Assembly (NCBI GenBank): GCA_020248865.1
Contig: JADCGS010000008.1
Coordinates: 1 to 64,000, forward strand
Source: Burkholderiales bacterium
GTDB taxonomy: Bacteria > Pseudomonadota > Gammaproteobacteria > Burkholderiales > Burkholderiaceae_F
Direction of reading: 5' to 3'
DNA: 64,000 bases
Numbering within the stretch: the first letter of the stretch is position 1; each line of letters begins with the position of its first letter. The position numbers were made by a program, and so were the translations under genes. This document shows positions 54,022 through 63,301 of the stretch, one piece after another. The notes under the pieces were generated by a model. The model was not told where the DNA came from and searched no databases. It saw only the letters and a program-made list of their open reading frames with translations.

Positions 54022-55575
54022 TCAACGCGTGCGCTCGAACCAGGCCAGCGCATAGGGCGGGACTTCGACGCGCCCTTGCGCCGCCACCGCCGGCACATCG
54101 GACAGCGCCGCCGGCCCGGTGATGCGTGCCAGCGGCGCGGCGGTCAACACGCGCCCGGCCGCGGCCTGCCAGCCGGCGCTGGCCAGATCGATGCGCGCGG
54201 TGGCGGCATCGGCGTTGACGATCACCATCCGCTCGACGGTGCCGCGCGTCAGCAGCCACGCGGCCACGCGGTCGGTGTCGGTCACGCCGGACAGTTCCGA
54301 CTGCGCCAGGGCGCGCCCGCAGCGTCCGCCCGCCAGCGTGGCGGCTAGGGCTGCCAGTGCGCGGCCTTGCGCGGTCAGCGCATAGGACTCGAACCCCGGC
54401 GCGGGCACGACATCCGGCGCGCGGCCCGGGTGAACGACCGTCTGCCACTGGCGGTTGCCGGTCAGCATGTGCGCGATCAGCAGCTCGACGCGTGCGTCTT
54501 CCAGCGCGCGCAGCGCGAACTGCGCCAAGAACAGGCCGTGCATCCAGGTGCCCACCAGCTCGGCGGCATCGGCGAAACTGACGTTGAATTCGGTGATCCA
54601 CAACGACTTCGCCGGCGGCAGCACCGCCCACTGCGGCGTGGCGCGTGTGGCCCGCCAGTAGCGCGCCGCCGCGGTACCGAGGTCTGCCAGGTACGCCGCA
54701 TCGGCGCGGCCCGCGCGGTCCGGCAGGCGCGGATAGAAGTGCAGCGCGAAGGCGTCGGCATGATCGGCGGCGCCGGCGGCGACGATGCGCTCGTTCCAGG
54801 TCCGCATGCGCGTGTCGTTGCCCGGATCGAGCTGGCCTGTCGCCAGGTCGATCCGCGGAGCAAACGCCGGCTGCGCCAGACGCGCCGCCGGAAATGTCGT
54901 GCGCACCTGCTGCGCCAGCGCACGCGCCGCGCCCACATGGGACTCGGCATCGGGAAACACCGTCGCGTTGTTGGCGGTGCCCTCGACTTGCGCGAAGTAC
55001 GGCTCGTTTCCCAGTTCGACCCGCGCGACTGCGACCCCGGCGGCGCGGCTGGCGATGAGCCATGACAGCGTCTCGTCCGGACTGGCGGTCACCATGTTGG
55101 CCACCAGCAGCGGCGCGCCGCGCACGGCGCCCAGCAGCGAAGCGAAGAAGGCCGGGGTGCCTTGCGTGAAGCTGCCGAAGCCCTGATAAAGCGCAGGCGG
55201 CTGCAGCACCCGGTTGTCCCAGGTGCGGCAGGTCGAATAGCGGCACGGCTCCACCGGGCGTCCATTGAGCCAATGGTGATAGTCGGACTCGGTGCCGCCC
55301 GGATAGCGCAGCACCGGCGCGCCGAGCATGGCCACCGCGTCGAGCAACGCGCGGTCGTTGAACAGACCCTCCCAGAACAGCACGTTGACGTTGTAGCCGA
55401 CGGCAACCGATTCCAGCGAACGCGTGGGCGCCGGGCAGACCGCATCCGCCACGGGTTGCGGCGCAGGTGGCGGGGAGGCGGTGGCGGAACTGCCGCCGCC
55501 GCAGGCGGAGACGAGCAGTAGCGCGAACAGACCCAGCGCGAGCGCGAGACGATTCGCCGCAGGTGCTTGTGCCAC
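54022..55575 (-). CDS. Lipoprotein with GH-A-type glycoside hydrolase features
   Basis: A protein of about 517 residues with a signal peptide and lipobox LLVSACGGGS, followed by a Pro-rich linker. VARVELGNEPYFAQVEG (acid/base Glu after Asn) and SLWITEFNVSFADA (nucleophile Glu) follow the pattern of clan GH-A glycosidases such as GH39 or GH79. The exact family and sugar are unknown. The start GTG at 55575 fits the signal peptide; an upstream ATG at 55713 would add 46 non-homologous residues. It is the first of several secreted hydrolases. Confidence 0.72.
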   Translation of the reverse strand: MAQAPAANRLALALGLFALLLVSACGGGSSATASPPPAPQPVADAVCPAPTRSLESVAVGYNVNVLFWEGLFNDRALLDAVAMLGAPVLRYPGGTESDYHHWLNGRPVEPCRYSTCRTWDNRVLQPPALYQGFGSFTQGTPAFFASLLGAVRGAPLLVANMVTASPDETLSWLIASRAAGVAVARVELGNEPYFAQVEGTANNATVFPDAESHVGAARALAQQVRTTFPAARLAQPAFAPRIDLATGQLDPGNDTRMRTWNERIVAAGAADHADAFALHFYPRLPDRAGRADAAYLADLGTAAARYWRATRATPQWAVLPPAKSLWITEFNVSFADAAELVGTWMHGLFLAQFALRALEDARVELLIAHMLTGNRQWQTVVHPGRAPDVVPAPGFESYALTAQGRALAALAATLAGGRCGRALAQSELSGVTDTDRVAAWLLTRGTVERMVIVNADAATARIDLASAGWQAAAGRVLTAAPLARITGPAALSDVPAVAAQGRVEVPPYALAWFERTR

Positions 55576-55764
55576 GCAGGTTTCGGTACGCGCTGGCGCA
55601 GCGTCGCTGCCGGCGCCAGGGCGCAGCGCGTCCTCGGGGCGATCCGCTCGCAGTACCCAGCAGATGGCCGAGCGTCGGTGTGTCGTCGAAGGCATGGCGG
55701 CTGGCCCGGCCATGGGGCGCGGGGAACAAGCCGGGTGTTCCTATCGTACCCCGATTCGTCCTGA

Positions 55765-56781
55765 CTACGGGCCACCCGGCAGGCGCGCCTTGAAGAAGGC
55801 CCAGACCACCTCGGCAAACTCGATATCGCGGTTCTGGACACCCGTGAGTAGGTTTGGGCTCACAAGGACGGTCTGGCTCGGGACTGTGTGGCCGGCGCCA
55901 TCCAGCCGCCACCACTGCAGCGGGATCGGTCCGGCGTAGTCGAATCGGTTGCCCGGGCCGGCATCCTTCTTGTTGCCGTCGATCACGGTCTGCGAAGGGC
56001 TCACGCCGCTCAGGCCGTTGATCTGCAGCCAGCGGTCGCGCGTGGCCTCGGCGGAGATCACCTGCCCGCGATTGCAGGCGCCGCCGACGTTGGCCACGCA
56101 GCCGCCGGGCCAGGGCATCTGCGTGTCGCCGGTGCCGTGCAGGATGAGGATCGGCAGCGGGCGGCTGGGTCCGGTGGTGCAGGGGCCGGGTTTGGGGTTT
56201 AGCGGCAGGCTGCCCGATCCAGTGCCCACTGCGGCCACCAGATCGGCGCGGTTGAACGCGAACGCGTGCGTCATCTGCGCGCCATTGGAGCCGCCGGTCA
56301 TGAACATGCGGGAGGTGGTCAGCCCGTACTCGGTGCGCACGCGCTCGACCAGCGCAGCCAGGAAGCCGACGTCGTCGGCGCCGCTGGAGGTGGTGTTGTC
56401 GGCGCGGCAATCGACCCAGCCCGGTTTGCCCTTGGGGTCTTTGGCGGGCAGCCCGCCGGGGTAGACCACGACGAAGCCCTCGCGGTCGGCCACGCTGCGA
56501 AACACCGACAGCGGATGCTGGCCCGAACTGGCCACGTCCAGGCCTTTGCCGCCGCCGCCGTGCAGCACCAGCACCACGGCCTTTGGCGCGCCGCTCAGCG
56601 TGGCCGGAACATGAACCCGGTACTGGCGCCGTACGCCATTCACGGTGATCCGCTGATCGCTCAGCCCGACCGGATAAGGCGCCGAGACCTGCGGTGGAGA
56701 CGGTGTTGGCGCGGCGGACGTGCCGCCTCCGGCAATCGGCAGGATTGAAGCTGCGAGCAGCAGCCGCCGCAGGCGTTTCAT
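55765..56781 (-). CDS. Secreted LpqC/polyhydroxybutyrate depolymerase-like esterase
   Basis: A 338-residue protein with a signal peptide (LRRLLLAASILPIAGGG, no Cys lipobox) and a Pro-rich spacer. The alpha/beta hydrolase domain has LHGGGGKGLD (oxyanion hole), nucleophile elbow GGSNGAQM and the catalytic His in WRLDGAGHTVPSQ. LpqC-like enzymes include PHB depolymerases and feruloyl esterases. It is closely related to the N-terminal part of the protein at 60880-62931. Confidence 0.85.
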   Translation of the reverse strand: MKRLRRLLLAASILPIAGGGTSAAPTPSPPQVSAPYPVGLSDQRITVNGVRRQYRVHVPATLSGAPKAVVLVLHGGGGKGLDVASSGQHPLSVFRSVADREGFVVVYPGGLPAKDPKGKPGWVDCRADNTTSSGADDVGFLAALVERVRTEYGLTTSRMFMTGGSNGAQMTHAFAFNRADLVAAVGTGSGSLPLNPKPGPCTTGPSRPLPILILHGTGDTQMPWPGGCVANVGGACNRGQVISAEATRDRWLQINGLSGVSPSQTVIDGNKKDAGPGNRFDYAGPIPLQWWRLDGAGHTVPSQTVLVSPNLLTGVQNRDIEFAEVVWAFFKARLPGGP

Positions 56782-56893
56782 GTGGGCTTTCCCAACGGCT
56801 CGGAGCGTGACCCCAGGGTCGGTCCCGTGCCCGCGGCGGACCGGTGCAACGGAGGAGCGGCCAGCGTGATGAAGGGTCGGGCGCGCCGCTGCC

Positions 56894-57141
56894 AGCCCGG
56901 ATGTTTCACCAGGTCGCTCCCGTGCATCCACGATCTGCCTCTGTAAGCCGCGGCGGTCGCCGGCACTTGGCCCAAGCCAGTTTGGACGGCCGGGGCTACG
57001 CGGGTTTGCGCGGTGCCCGCGCGGCCACATCGCTCAAGCGTTCGCCGATGCCTACGGGCATTGGCTACGCTCCTATCGCGCAATCTGGCTCGCGCGCGCA
57101 TCCGCGCAAATTTTGCGTCCCTGATGAAACATCCGGGCTAG
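56894..57141. repeat. Complete MITE-like element with 20-bp inverted ends
   Basis: The ends AGCCCGGATGTTTCACCAGG (56894-56913) and CCTGATGAAACATCCGGGCT (57120-57139) are inverted with one mismatch. The element is about 248 bp long and has no open frame of note. The right end continues to CTAG, which gives the TAG stop of the serine hydrolase gene on the minus strand. Confidence 0.8.
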
Positions 57142-58370
57142 GGCAGCGGCCGGATTACCGCTGGGTTGGAAGTCAACGCGGACCTGATCAGCGGCGCAAG
57201 CGTCTGCTTCAGCACTTCCGACGGCTCGGTATTGCCCTGTTGCGGCTGGCGCGTCATCACGCAGGCCGCGTAGTTGCCATAGACATCGATCCACGGACCG
57301 AAGCCGAGCGCGCCCGGGCTGGAGAAGCGCAGCGTCGGATCGACGTCGCAAGCGCCGGCATTGCCCGGATTGCCGCACTCGCGGAAGTTGCAGAGCCCGT
57401 AGTGGTACATCGGGTCCGGCGTGAACTTCTGGTAGGGGCTCTTTACGATCACCGTGTTGGCCGTGAAGGCGTCGGCGCGCTGGGTGGCAATCAGGTTCTC
57501 GCTGATCAGGCGTGCGCCGCCGTACAGCCCTTTCCTGAGCAGCATGACCAGGAAACGCATGTACTCCTCGCCGCTGCAGCGGATGCCGCCATCGCCGCCG
57601 TCCAGCGCCGGGTTGGGTCCACCGAGGCTGTAGATTGAGGCGGAATCCCAGCCGAGCGGCACGCGCAGTGCGGCGTCGAAGATCTGCTGCCAGGACTTTC
57701 CCGTTGCCACCTCCGCCATGCGACCGGCCACGCGCAGATGGGTGGCGCCGTACCAGTAACGCGCCTTCGGCGGCGCCAGCACACCCGGTTTGCTCTGGCT
57801 GTCATGAATCCGCAGCACCGCCTCGGCCAGCGTGATGCTGGTCGCGGTGGCTTCGTCCACGTCGCCCTCCAGGCCGCTGGTGAACGACAGCAGGTCCGAA
57901 AGCGTGATTTGGCCTATCGGCCCGCTCCACGGTGCGCCCTTGCGGTCGACCAGCAGATCGCCCGTGCGGGTCGCCAGCGACAGGGTGCCTTGCTGCACCA
58001 GCCGCAGGATGGTCGATCCGGTGACCCATTTGGTGGCCGAGGCGATGGGATTGCGCGTCTGCGACGTGTAGCCGCCCGAGCTTCGCGAATAGACCACGCC
58101 AGCGGGTATTGCCACTTCGACCGTCAGGCCGTTGCCAAACGATGGGGCGGCCTTGTCGACGGCGGCGTCGACCGCAGCCCAGACACTGGACGGCGGTGGA
58201 GGTGGTGGCGGGGTGGGCGCGGGGGACGGCGCGGGGGACGGCGCGGCTGCGTCCGAACCCCCGCCGCAGGCGGCTAGCGCCGCGGAACTGGCGACGCCGA
58301 ACAGCAGCCGACGACGCAACGGCTGCGGCGAGCCGGTGCCGGACGAGTTGCTGGTGAAGCGGGTGATCAT
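57138..58370 (-). CDS. Lipoprotein of the beta-lactamase/serine hydrolase family
   Basis: A 410-residue protein. A twin-arginine-like RRRLLFGVASSAALAACGGG signal with lipobox is followed by a Pro-rich linker. SATKWVTGS has the SxxK nucleophile. The YxN motif seems to be YGATH (Asn replaced by Ala) and the third motif may be SSPGALGFG. Activity is therefore uncertain; esterase or D-amino-peptidase functions are possible. The stop codon comes from the CTAG end of a dispersed element. Confidence 0.82.
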   Translation of the reverse strand: MITRFTSNSSGTGSPQPLRRRLLFGVASSAALAACGGGSDAAAPSPAPSPAPTPPPPPPPSSVWAAVDAAVDKAAPSFGNGLTVEVAIPAGVVYSRSSGGYTSQTRNPIASATKWVTGSTILRLVQQGTLSLATRTGDLLVDRKGAPWSGPIGQITLSDLLSFTSGLEGDVDEATATSITLAEAVLRIHDSQSKPGVLAPPKARYWYGATHLRVAGRMAEVATGKSWQQIFDAALRVPLGWDSASIYSLGGPNPALDGGDGGIRCSGEEYMRFLVMLLRKGLYGGARLISENLIATQRADAFTANTVIVKSPYQKFTPDPMYHYGLCNFRECGNPGNAGACDVDPTLRFSSPGALGFGPWIDVYGNYAACVMTRQPQQGNTEPSEVLKQTLAPLIRSALTSNPAVIRPLP

Positions 58371-58692
58371 CGTATGACTTCCTGGCGGGGACCATTGCAG
58401 TGTGTCCGCATTGGCAGCCGCCGCCCAGCGACCGAGTGTTGCGGTATGTAAGCCCGAAGTTGCGGCGCTGTGGCTTTGAATCGCCTTGGAGCGCCGTCAC
58501 TGGCGTACGGGCGGTGCGATACCAATTGTCACATCTGCAACAGGTTCGGTTACGTCTGTTGCGGCGGCGATCCGCAAGACTGTCGACGCTGACCGGCAAT
58601 GCGGCGTCTTGTCCGTTCGAGAGTCGGACCGACGGATGTTGATTCAGCGCTGCCAGGTGCGGTTGGCGGTCGCTTTCCAGTGGAGTTTCAGC
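58371..58692. other. Divergent intergenic region
   Basis: About 320 bp between divergent genes (serine hydrolase and M28-like protein). It must contain promoters for both. No clear sigma-70 elements or repeats were noted. Confidence 0.4.
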
Positions 58693-60270
58693 ATGAACGA
58701 TGACTCAGGCGGGATGCTTTGCCAGGCACGCAAGCAGCTTGAATTGCGGCGACGGCTGACGATGGCGCTCGCCATGACGGCCACGCTGCCCGGACTGTCT
58801 GCATGCGGCGGCGGCTCGGACGTCGGGGCGCCCACGCCCGCACCCACACCGCCGCCCCCGACGCCTCCCGCACCGCCGTTGGCAGGGGGCTTCGACCGCT
58901 ATGTGAGCGCATTGCCGACCAGTGACCTGGTGCGCTCGTGGATTTCCACGATCTTCAACTTCGGGATTCGCCGCGTTGGCTACCCGGCCGACCCGCTGAC
59001 CACCGACTTCGCCGCTTCGATGCTGGCGTCCATGGGCGTGCAGGTCAGCACCCAGGACGTACCGCTGAAGCGCTGGGACACGGTCGAAGGTCAGACCAGC
59101 GTGCAAGTATGCGTGGGCAACTCATGCGTCAAGTACGCAGCGTTTCCCACCGTCACCAGCCGTAAGACAACGACACGGCAGGGCGCGCTGGTCCGCTACC
59201 AGGACGCCAACACGGCGGTGACCGGCAAGGTGGTGTTGCTCGACTATCCGATGTCACGCTTTGCACCCGGTGCGCTGCAGAGTCGCGCCGACTGGGTCTA
59301 CGACCCGGACAACGACATCAACAAGACCGTACATCCCAATTCGCGGCCACAGACCTCGAATGCCGGCAAGACGCTCGCCAGCATCCTGCTCAAGCAGCCG
59401 CTGGCGGTGATCGCTGCGCTCGACGACTTCATCGATACGCCGTACATCTATGGTGCGCACTCGGCCGCACCCTATGACCGCGACATACCCATCGTGTGGG
59501 TCAGTCCGTCGACGCGCCAGTCGATCCTCGCGCAACTGCAGGGCGCAAGCGCAAACGCGCAGGTCAGCGTGCTGTCGAGCGAGACCGCGGTCGTTTCCCG
59601 AAACGTGATCGGCCGGCTTGCCTCCGGCCGCACCGATCAGGTGGTGCTGATCGGCTCGCACCACGATGCGCCCTTCATGGGCGCCACCGAGGATGCGGCC
59701 GGTACTGCGCTGGTGCTGGCGCAGGCGGCCTACTGGTCCAAGGTGCCTGCGGCGGAGCGTCCTTTCGAGTTCCTGTTCCTGCTCAATGCCGGCCACATGC
59801 AGGTCAGCGCCGGCTGCGAAGCCTTCGTGGCGGCCAATGCGGCGCTGCTGCCGCGCGTAGTGCTTGACGTACATCTGGAGACGCCCTGCCAGGAGTTCGA
59901 CATCGACGCCAACGGCCAATTGGTCGATCTCGGTCGTGTCGAGCCACACTGGATCTACACCAGCCGCAATCCGACCTTGCAGGCGGCGCTGAAGGCCGCA
60001 ATACAAGCCGAGGACTACCGGCGCACGATGATGGTGCCGCCAGAGGAGTTTGGTGACGGACCGCCAAGCGATGCCAAGGCCTTGTGGAAAGCCGGTGTGC
60101 CGGTCATGTCGCACATCTCAAACCCGGTGTACTACCTGAGCATCGCCGACACGCTCGACAAGGTGAATCCGGCCAGCCTCGACAAGGTCACTCGCTACGT
60201 GGCACGCACGCTCTGGTCGGTGCAGGGAACAACGGCGGCGCAGATGCGTGCTGGCATCGTGCCGGGCTGA
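58693..60270 (+). CDS. M28-like peptidase lipoprotein with altered active site
   Basis: A 525-residue protein with GGAG seven bases before the ATG. A signal ending LPGLSACGGGSD and a Pro-rich linker are followed by an M28-type domain: GSHHDAPFMGATEDAAGTA corresponds to the HxD and Asp metal ligands. The usual Glu-Glu pair is not seen in FLFLLNAGHMQVSAGCEAF, and the last His seems shifted in YYLSIADTLDKV. Activity is therefore doubtful or differs. It is likely a cell-surface or periplasmic lipoprotein. Confidence 0.75.
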   Translation: MNDDSGGMLCQARKQLELRRRLTMALAMTATLPGLSACGGGSDVGAPTPAPTPPPPTPPAPPLAGGFDRYVSALPTSDLVRSWISTIFNFGIRRVGYPADPLTTDFAASMLASMGVQVSTQDVPLKRWDTVEGQTSVQVCVGNSCVKYAAFPTVTSRKTTTRQGALVRYQDANTAVTGKVVLLDYPMSRFAPGALQSRADWVYDPDNDINKTVHPNSRPQTSNAGKTLASILLKQPLAVIAALDDFIDTPYIYGAHSAAPYDRDIPIVWVSPSTRQSILAQLQGASANAQVSVLSSETAVVSRNVIGRLASGRTDQVVLIGSHHDAPFMGATEDAAGTALVLAQAAYWSKVPAAERPFEFLFLLNAGHMQVSAGCEAFVAANAALLPRVVLDVHLETPCQEFDIDANGQLVDLGRVEPHWIYTSRNPTLQAALKAAIQAEDYRRTMMVPPEEFGDGPPSDAKALWKAGVPVMSHISNPVYYLSIADTLDKVNPASLDKVTRYVARTLWSVQGTTAAQMRAGIVPG

Positions 60271-60423
60271 GAACGCCGGAGGCCGTCGCCGGGGCTGCGC
60301 GTCCGGCCAGTGCGGCACGGGTGTCGCCCGCTGAAGCGCCCCGAGCCGCAGCGGCGGTCGAATCCGCTCAGGCTTGATCGGTCGCGGCCACCCCGGTACC
60401 TCCCCGCCGCGTCCAGGCGACCG

Positions 60424-60687
60424 CTATGACGACTTGCTCTGGCCTCGCTTCTGTTGCGACGCAGCCCGCTGCATAGCCTCTTTGCAGGGCGTCGACAACT
60501 GCTCCTTGTTTTCCGACAGGCACTTGCGGATGCGGCCGTCGCCGCGCTGCACTGACGCGCAGAACCGTTCCACGTCCGCCTTGCAAGCCTGTTGCGCAGC
60601 CCCCTTGGACGGTTCGGCGCCTGTAGCCGACGTGATTGCCAGAGCGCCAATGCCCAGCATCGCGCACGTTAAGCCCTTGATCATCAT
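60424..60687 (-). CDS. Small exported Cys-rich (GLG1-like repeat) protein
   Basis: An 87-residue protein with AAGGAG before the ATG and a signal peptide (CAMLGIGALAITSATGAE). The mature part has the Cys-rich repeat pattern ACKADVERFCASVQRGDGRI, KCLSENKEQLSTPCKEAM as in Golgi GLG1-type modules. Bacterial homologues are periplasmic and of unknown function. It sits among secreted hydrolases. Confidence 0.82.
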   Translation of the reverse strand: MMIKGLTCAMLGIGALAITSATGAEPSKGAAQQACKADVERFCASVQRGDGRIRKCLSENKEQLSTPCKEAMQRAASQQKRGQSKSS

Positions 60688-60879
60688 GTTCTCCTTGGTG
60701 AGGTTGGCCCATGGCGGTATGGGCGGGCCCGGCTTGCGCCGCTGACGTCGGACCCTGACGACTTGCGCATCGGTCCTGCCGCCGCGGCCGACTGCCGGTG
60801 GGGTCGCGCTCGCCAACGGCGCGCGGCGACCAGAAGCAAGCCCGGGGCAGGCGGCTGCTCCGGACCAGTCTGTCGTCGG

Positions 60880-62931
60880 TCATTGCGGGCTGGACGACGC
60901 AGAGGTGCCCGCCATCAGGCTGACGACCCGGAAGCCGTTTTTGGTTTCCTCGTCGGTGGGCGCCACATTGCGGACGAAGCGGTAGCCGAGTTGCGTGCCG
61001 CCGCTGTCGCCCGTGCTGTAAGACTCGCCGCGAACGGCAAAGGCGCCGCTGCGGACGGTTTCGGTCCACTCGCCGACGTTACCCATCTGGTCGAAGGTGC
61101 CCCAGGGGCCTGGCGAGTTCTCGAAGTCGCCGACGTTGGTGCGCAGGAAGCCGGGCAGGCTGTAGGCGTTGTTCTGGAAGAAGTTGGCGTTGTTGCCGGG
61201 ATCGGGCGTGAGCAACTGGTTGCTCGGGGTCGTATTGCTGCGCGTGCCGAACGACCAGTACTTGTTGGCCGCGGTGATGGTGGGGTCGAAGTAGGCCGCC
61301 TTGTACCACTCGTTCTCGGTGGGCAGCGCGAAACGGGCGCCGGGGCTGCGCGTCACCGCGAGCAAGGCCGTGTCGGTGGTGGCGCCGTCGAGCGTATAGG
61401 CGCCGCGCTCGGTGGTTGCGGGGCCCTGCGCGCCAATCGGCTGACCATTGTGGAGCCAGTTGACGAAGCGCGCTGCATCGCCCCAGCTGATGAAATTGAT
61501 CGGGCGGTCGGCGTAGTCGGCGGCCACCGAGTAAGCGTAGTTGCCCGAGCTGCCCGTGCGCTGAATGCGCGGCCCGGTCGGCCAGGTCGACATGTCGCTC
61601 GAATTGGAGGCGTACAAGCCGTAGGGATCGGTGCGGGCAACGGCATTGAGGAAGGCGGTGTACTGGCCCGCGGTGACCTCGAAGGTGCCGATGGCGTAGC
61701 TGTAGCTGACGGCACCGTAGTCAGTGCGGGTATCGGCGGGGTTGCCGGGGCTCCCGACCTGCTGCATGGGCAGCGAGACGATCGCGCTGGTGCCGGGCAG
61801 GCGCGCCTTGAAGAAGGCCCACACCACTTCGGCAAACTCGATATCGCGGTTCTGGATGCCGCTCGTGGGGCTGGGGTTCACGAGCACGATTTGGCTGGGC
61901 ACCGTGTGGCCGGCGCCATCGAGCCGCCACCACTGCATCGGTGTCGCTCCGGCATAGTCGAAGCGGTTGGCCGGGCCAGGGTCGCTCTTGTTGCCGTCGA
62001 GCACGGTCTGGGTCGGGCTGACGCCGGTCAGGCTGTTGATCTGCAGCCAGCGGTCGCGCGTGGCCTCGGCCGAGATCACGCGGCCGCGATTACAGGCGCC
62101 GCCCACGTTGGCCACGCAACCGCCGGCCCAGGGCATGGCGGGATCGCCGGTGCCGTGCAGCAGCAGGATCGGCAGCGGCCGGCTTGGGCCAGTAGTGCAG
62201 GCGCCCGGCAGCGGCGTCTGCGGCAGGCTGCCCGCGCCGCTGGCAACGGCGGCCACCAGATCGGCGCGGTTGAAGGCGAACGCGTGCGTCATTTGCGCGC
62301 CGTTGGAGGTGCCGGCCATGAACATGCGCGAGGTGGTCAGACCGTACTGGCTGCGCACGCGCTCGACCAGCGCCGCCAGGAAGCCGACGTCGTCGGCGCC
62401 GCTGGCCACGGTGTTGTCGGCGCGGCAGTCGACCCAGCCCGGATTGCCCTCGTTGTCCTTGGCGGGCAGCCCGCCTGGGTAAACCACCACGAAGCCCTCG
62501 CGGTCGGCCACGCTGCGAAACACCGACAGCGGATGCTGGCCCGTGTTGGACACATTCAGGCCCTCGCCGCCGCCGCCGTGCAGCACCAGCACTACGGCTT
62601 TCGGCGCACCGGTCAGCGCGGCCGGGACGTGTACGCGGAACTGGCGGACGACGCCATTGACGGTGATCTGCTGGTCGCTCAAGCCAACCGGATAGGGTGC
62701 CGAGGCCGGCGGCGGCGTGGGTGCCGGCGAGGGGGCCGGTGGCGGCGTTGGTGCAGGAGACGGAGCTGGTGGCGGCGTGGGTGCGGGCGAGGGGGCCGGT
62801 GGTGGCGTAGGAGCGGGCGGGGGGGTTGGAGAGGGCGTCGGGGTCGGCGTCGGTGTCGCGTCCGAACCGCCGCCGCAGGCGGCGACCAGTACGGCCGAGG
62901 CGGCGAACAACGGCAGCAGCAGGCGGTTCAT
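60880..62931 (-). CDS. Lipoprotein: LpqC-like esterase fused to SUMF1-type domain
   Basis: A 683-residue protein with lipobox VLVAACGGGSD and a 50-residue Pro/Ala/Thr linker of repeated PAPTPPPAPS units. An esterase domain (about 75-385; LHGGGGEGLN, AGTSNGAQM, LDGAGHTVPSQ) is followed by a formylglycine-generating-enzyme-like domain (about 400-680; YAIGTFEVTAGQYTAFLNAV, FALPTENEWYKAAYFDP, GNVGEWTETVRSG, NGFRVVS). The esterase half is a paralogue of 55765-56781. The SUMF1 half may bind a ligand or modify a partner; the Cys pair of true FGE was not identified. Confidence 0.85.
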   Translation of the reverse strand: MNRLLLPLFAASAVLVAACGGGSDATPTPTPTPSPTPPPAPTPPPAPSPAPTPPPAPSPAPTPPPAPSPAPTPPPASAPYPVGLSDQQITVNGVVRQFRVHVPAALTGAPKAVVLVLHGGGGEGLNVSNTGQHPLSVFRSVADREGFVVVYPGGLPAKDNEGNPGWVDCRADNTVASGADDVGFLAALVERVRSQYGLTTSRMFMAGTSNGAQMTHAFAFNRADLVAAVASGAGSLPQTPLPGACTTGPSRPLPILLLHGTGDPAMPWAGGCVANVGGACNRGRVISAEATRDRWLQINSLTGVSPTQTVLDGNKSDPGPANRFDYAGATPMQWWRLDGAGHTVPSQIVLVNPSPTSGIQNRDIEFAEVVWAFFKARLPGTSAIVSLPMQQVGSPGNPADTRTDYGAVSYSYAIGTFEVTAGQYTAFLNAVARTDPYGLYASNSSDMSTWPTGPRIQRTGSSGNYAYSVAADYADRPINFISWGDAARFVNWLHNGQPIGAQGPATTERGAYTLDGATTDTALLAVTRSPGARFALPTENEWYKAAYFDPTITAANKYWSFGTRSNTTPSNQLLTPDPGNNANFFQNNAYSLPGFLRTNVGDFENSPGPWGTFDQMGNVGEWTETVRSGAFAVRGESYSTGDSGGTQLGYRFVRNVAPTDEETKNGFRVVSLMAGTSASSSPQ

Positions 62932-63301
62932 CGAGAGACTCCTGGATTTGGGGCGCGAGGCCGTATCGTCCAACCGATGTCCGGAGCAACCAAGTGCGTC
63001 CGCGTAAGAGGTGTTACGAGGAGTTTCCGCAGCGTCGCCAGAGCGGGCGCGCTGTGGTGGACTGCGCGGGGTCAAGGGATCCCGCTCTCAGCCGATCGTC
63101 TGACTTGCCGCCGCCGACCGCTCGCTGCCTGTCTGAAGCCGTGAGATCGATCTGCGCGCAAGGGTCGACGGCCCCGAGCATGCCGACCCCGGCGCTGGGC
63201 CTTGGGCGCGGGTGCGGTGGGAGGCCAGCGTGCGCAGGCCGCAACGACGAGCCGGGCCGTCCTGGCGGTTAGCCCGCTGGCCCTCCGTCCCGTCTGGCCG
63301 C
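62932..63301. other. Intergenic region upstream of the fusion lipoprotein
   Basis: About 370 bp without a supported gene or repeat. It should contain the promoter of the fusion gene. Confidence 0.4.
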
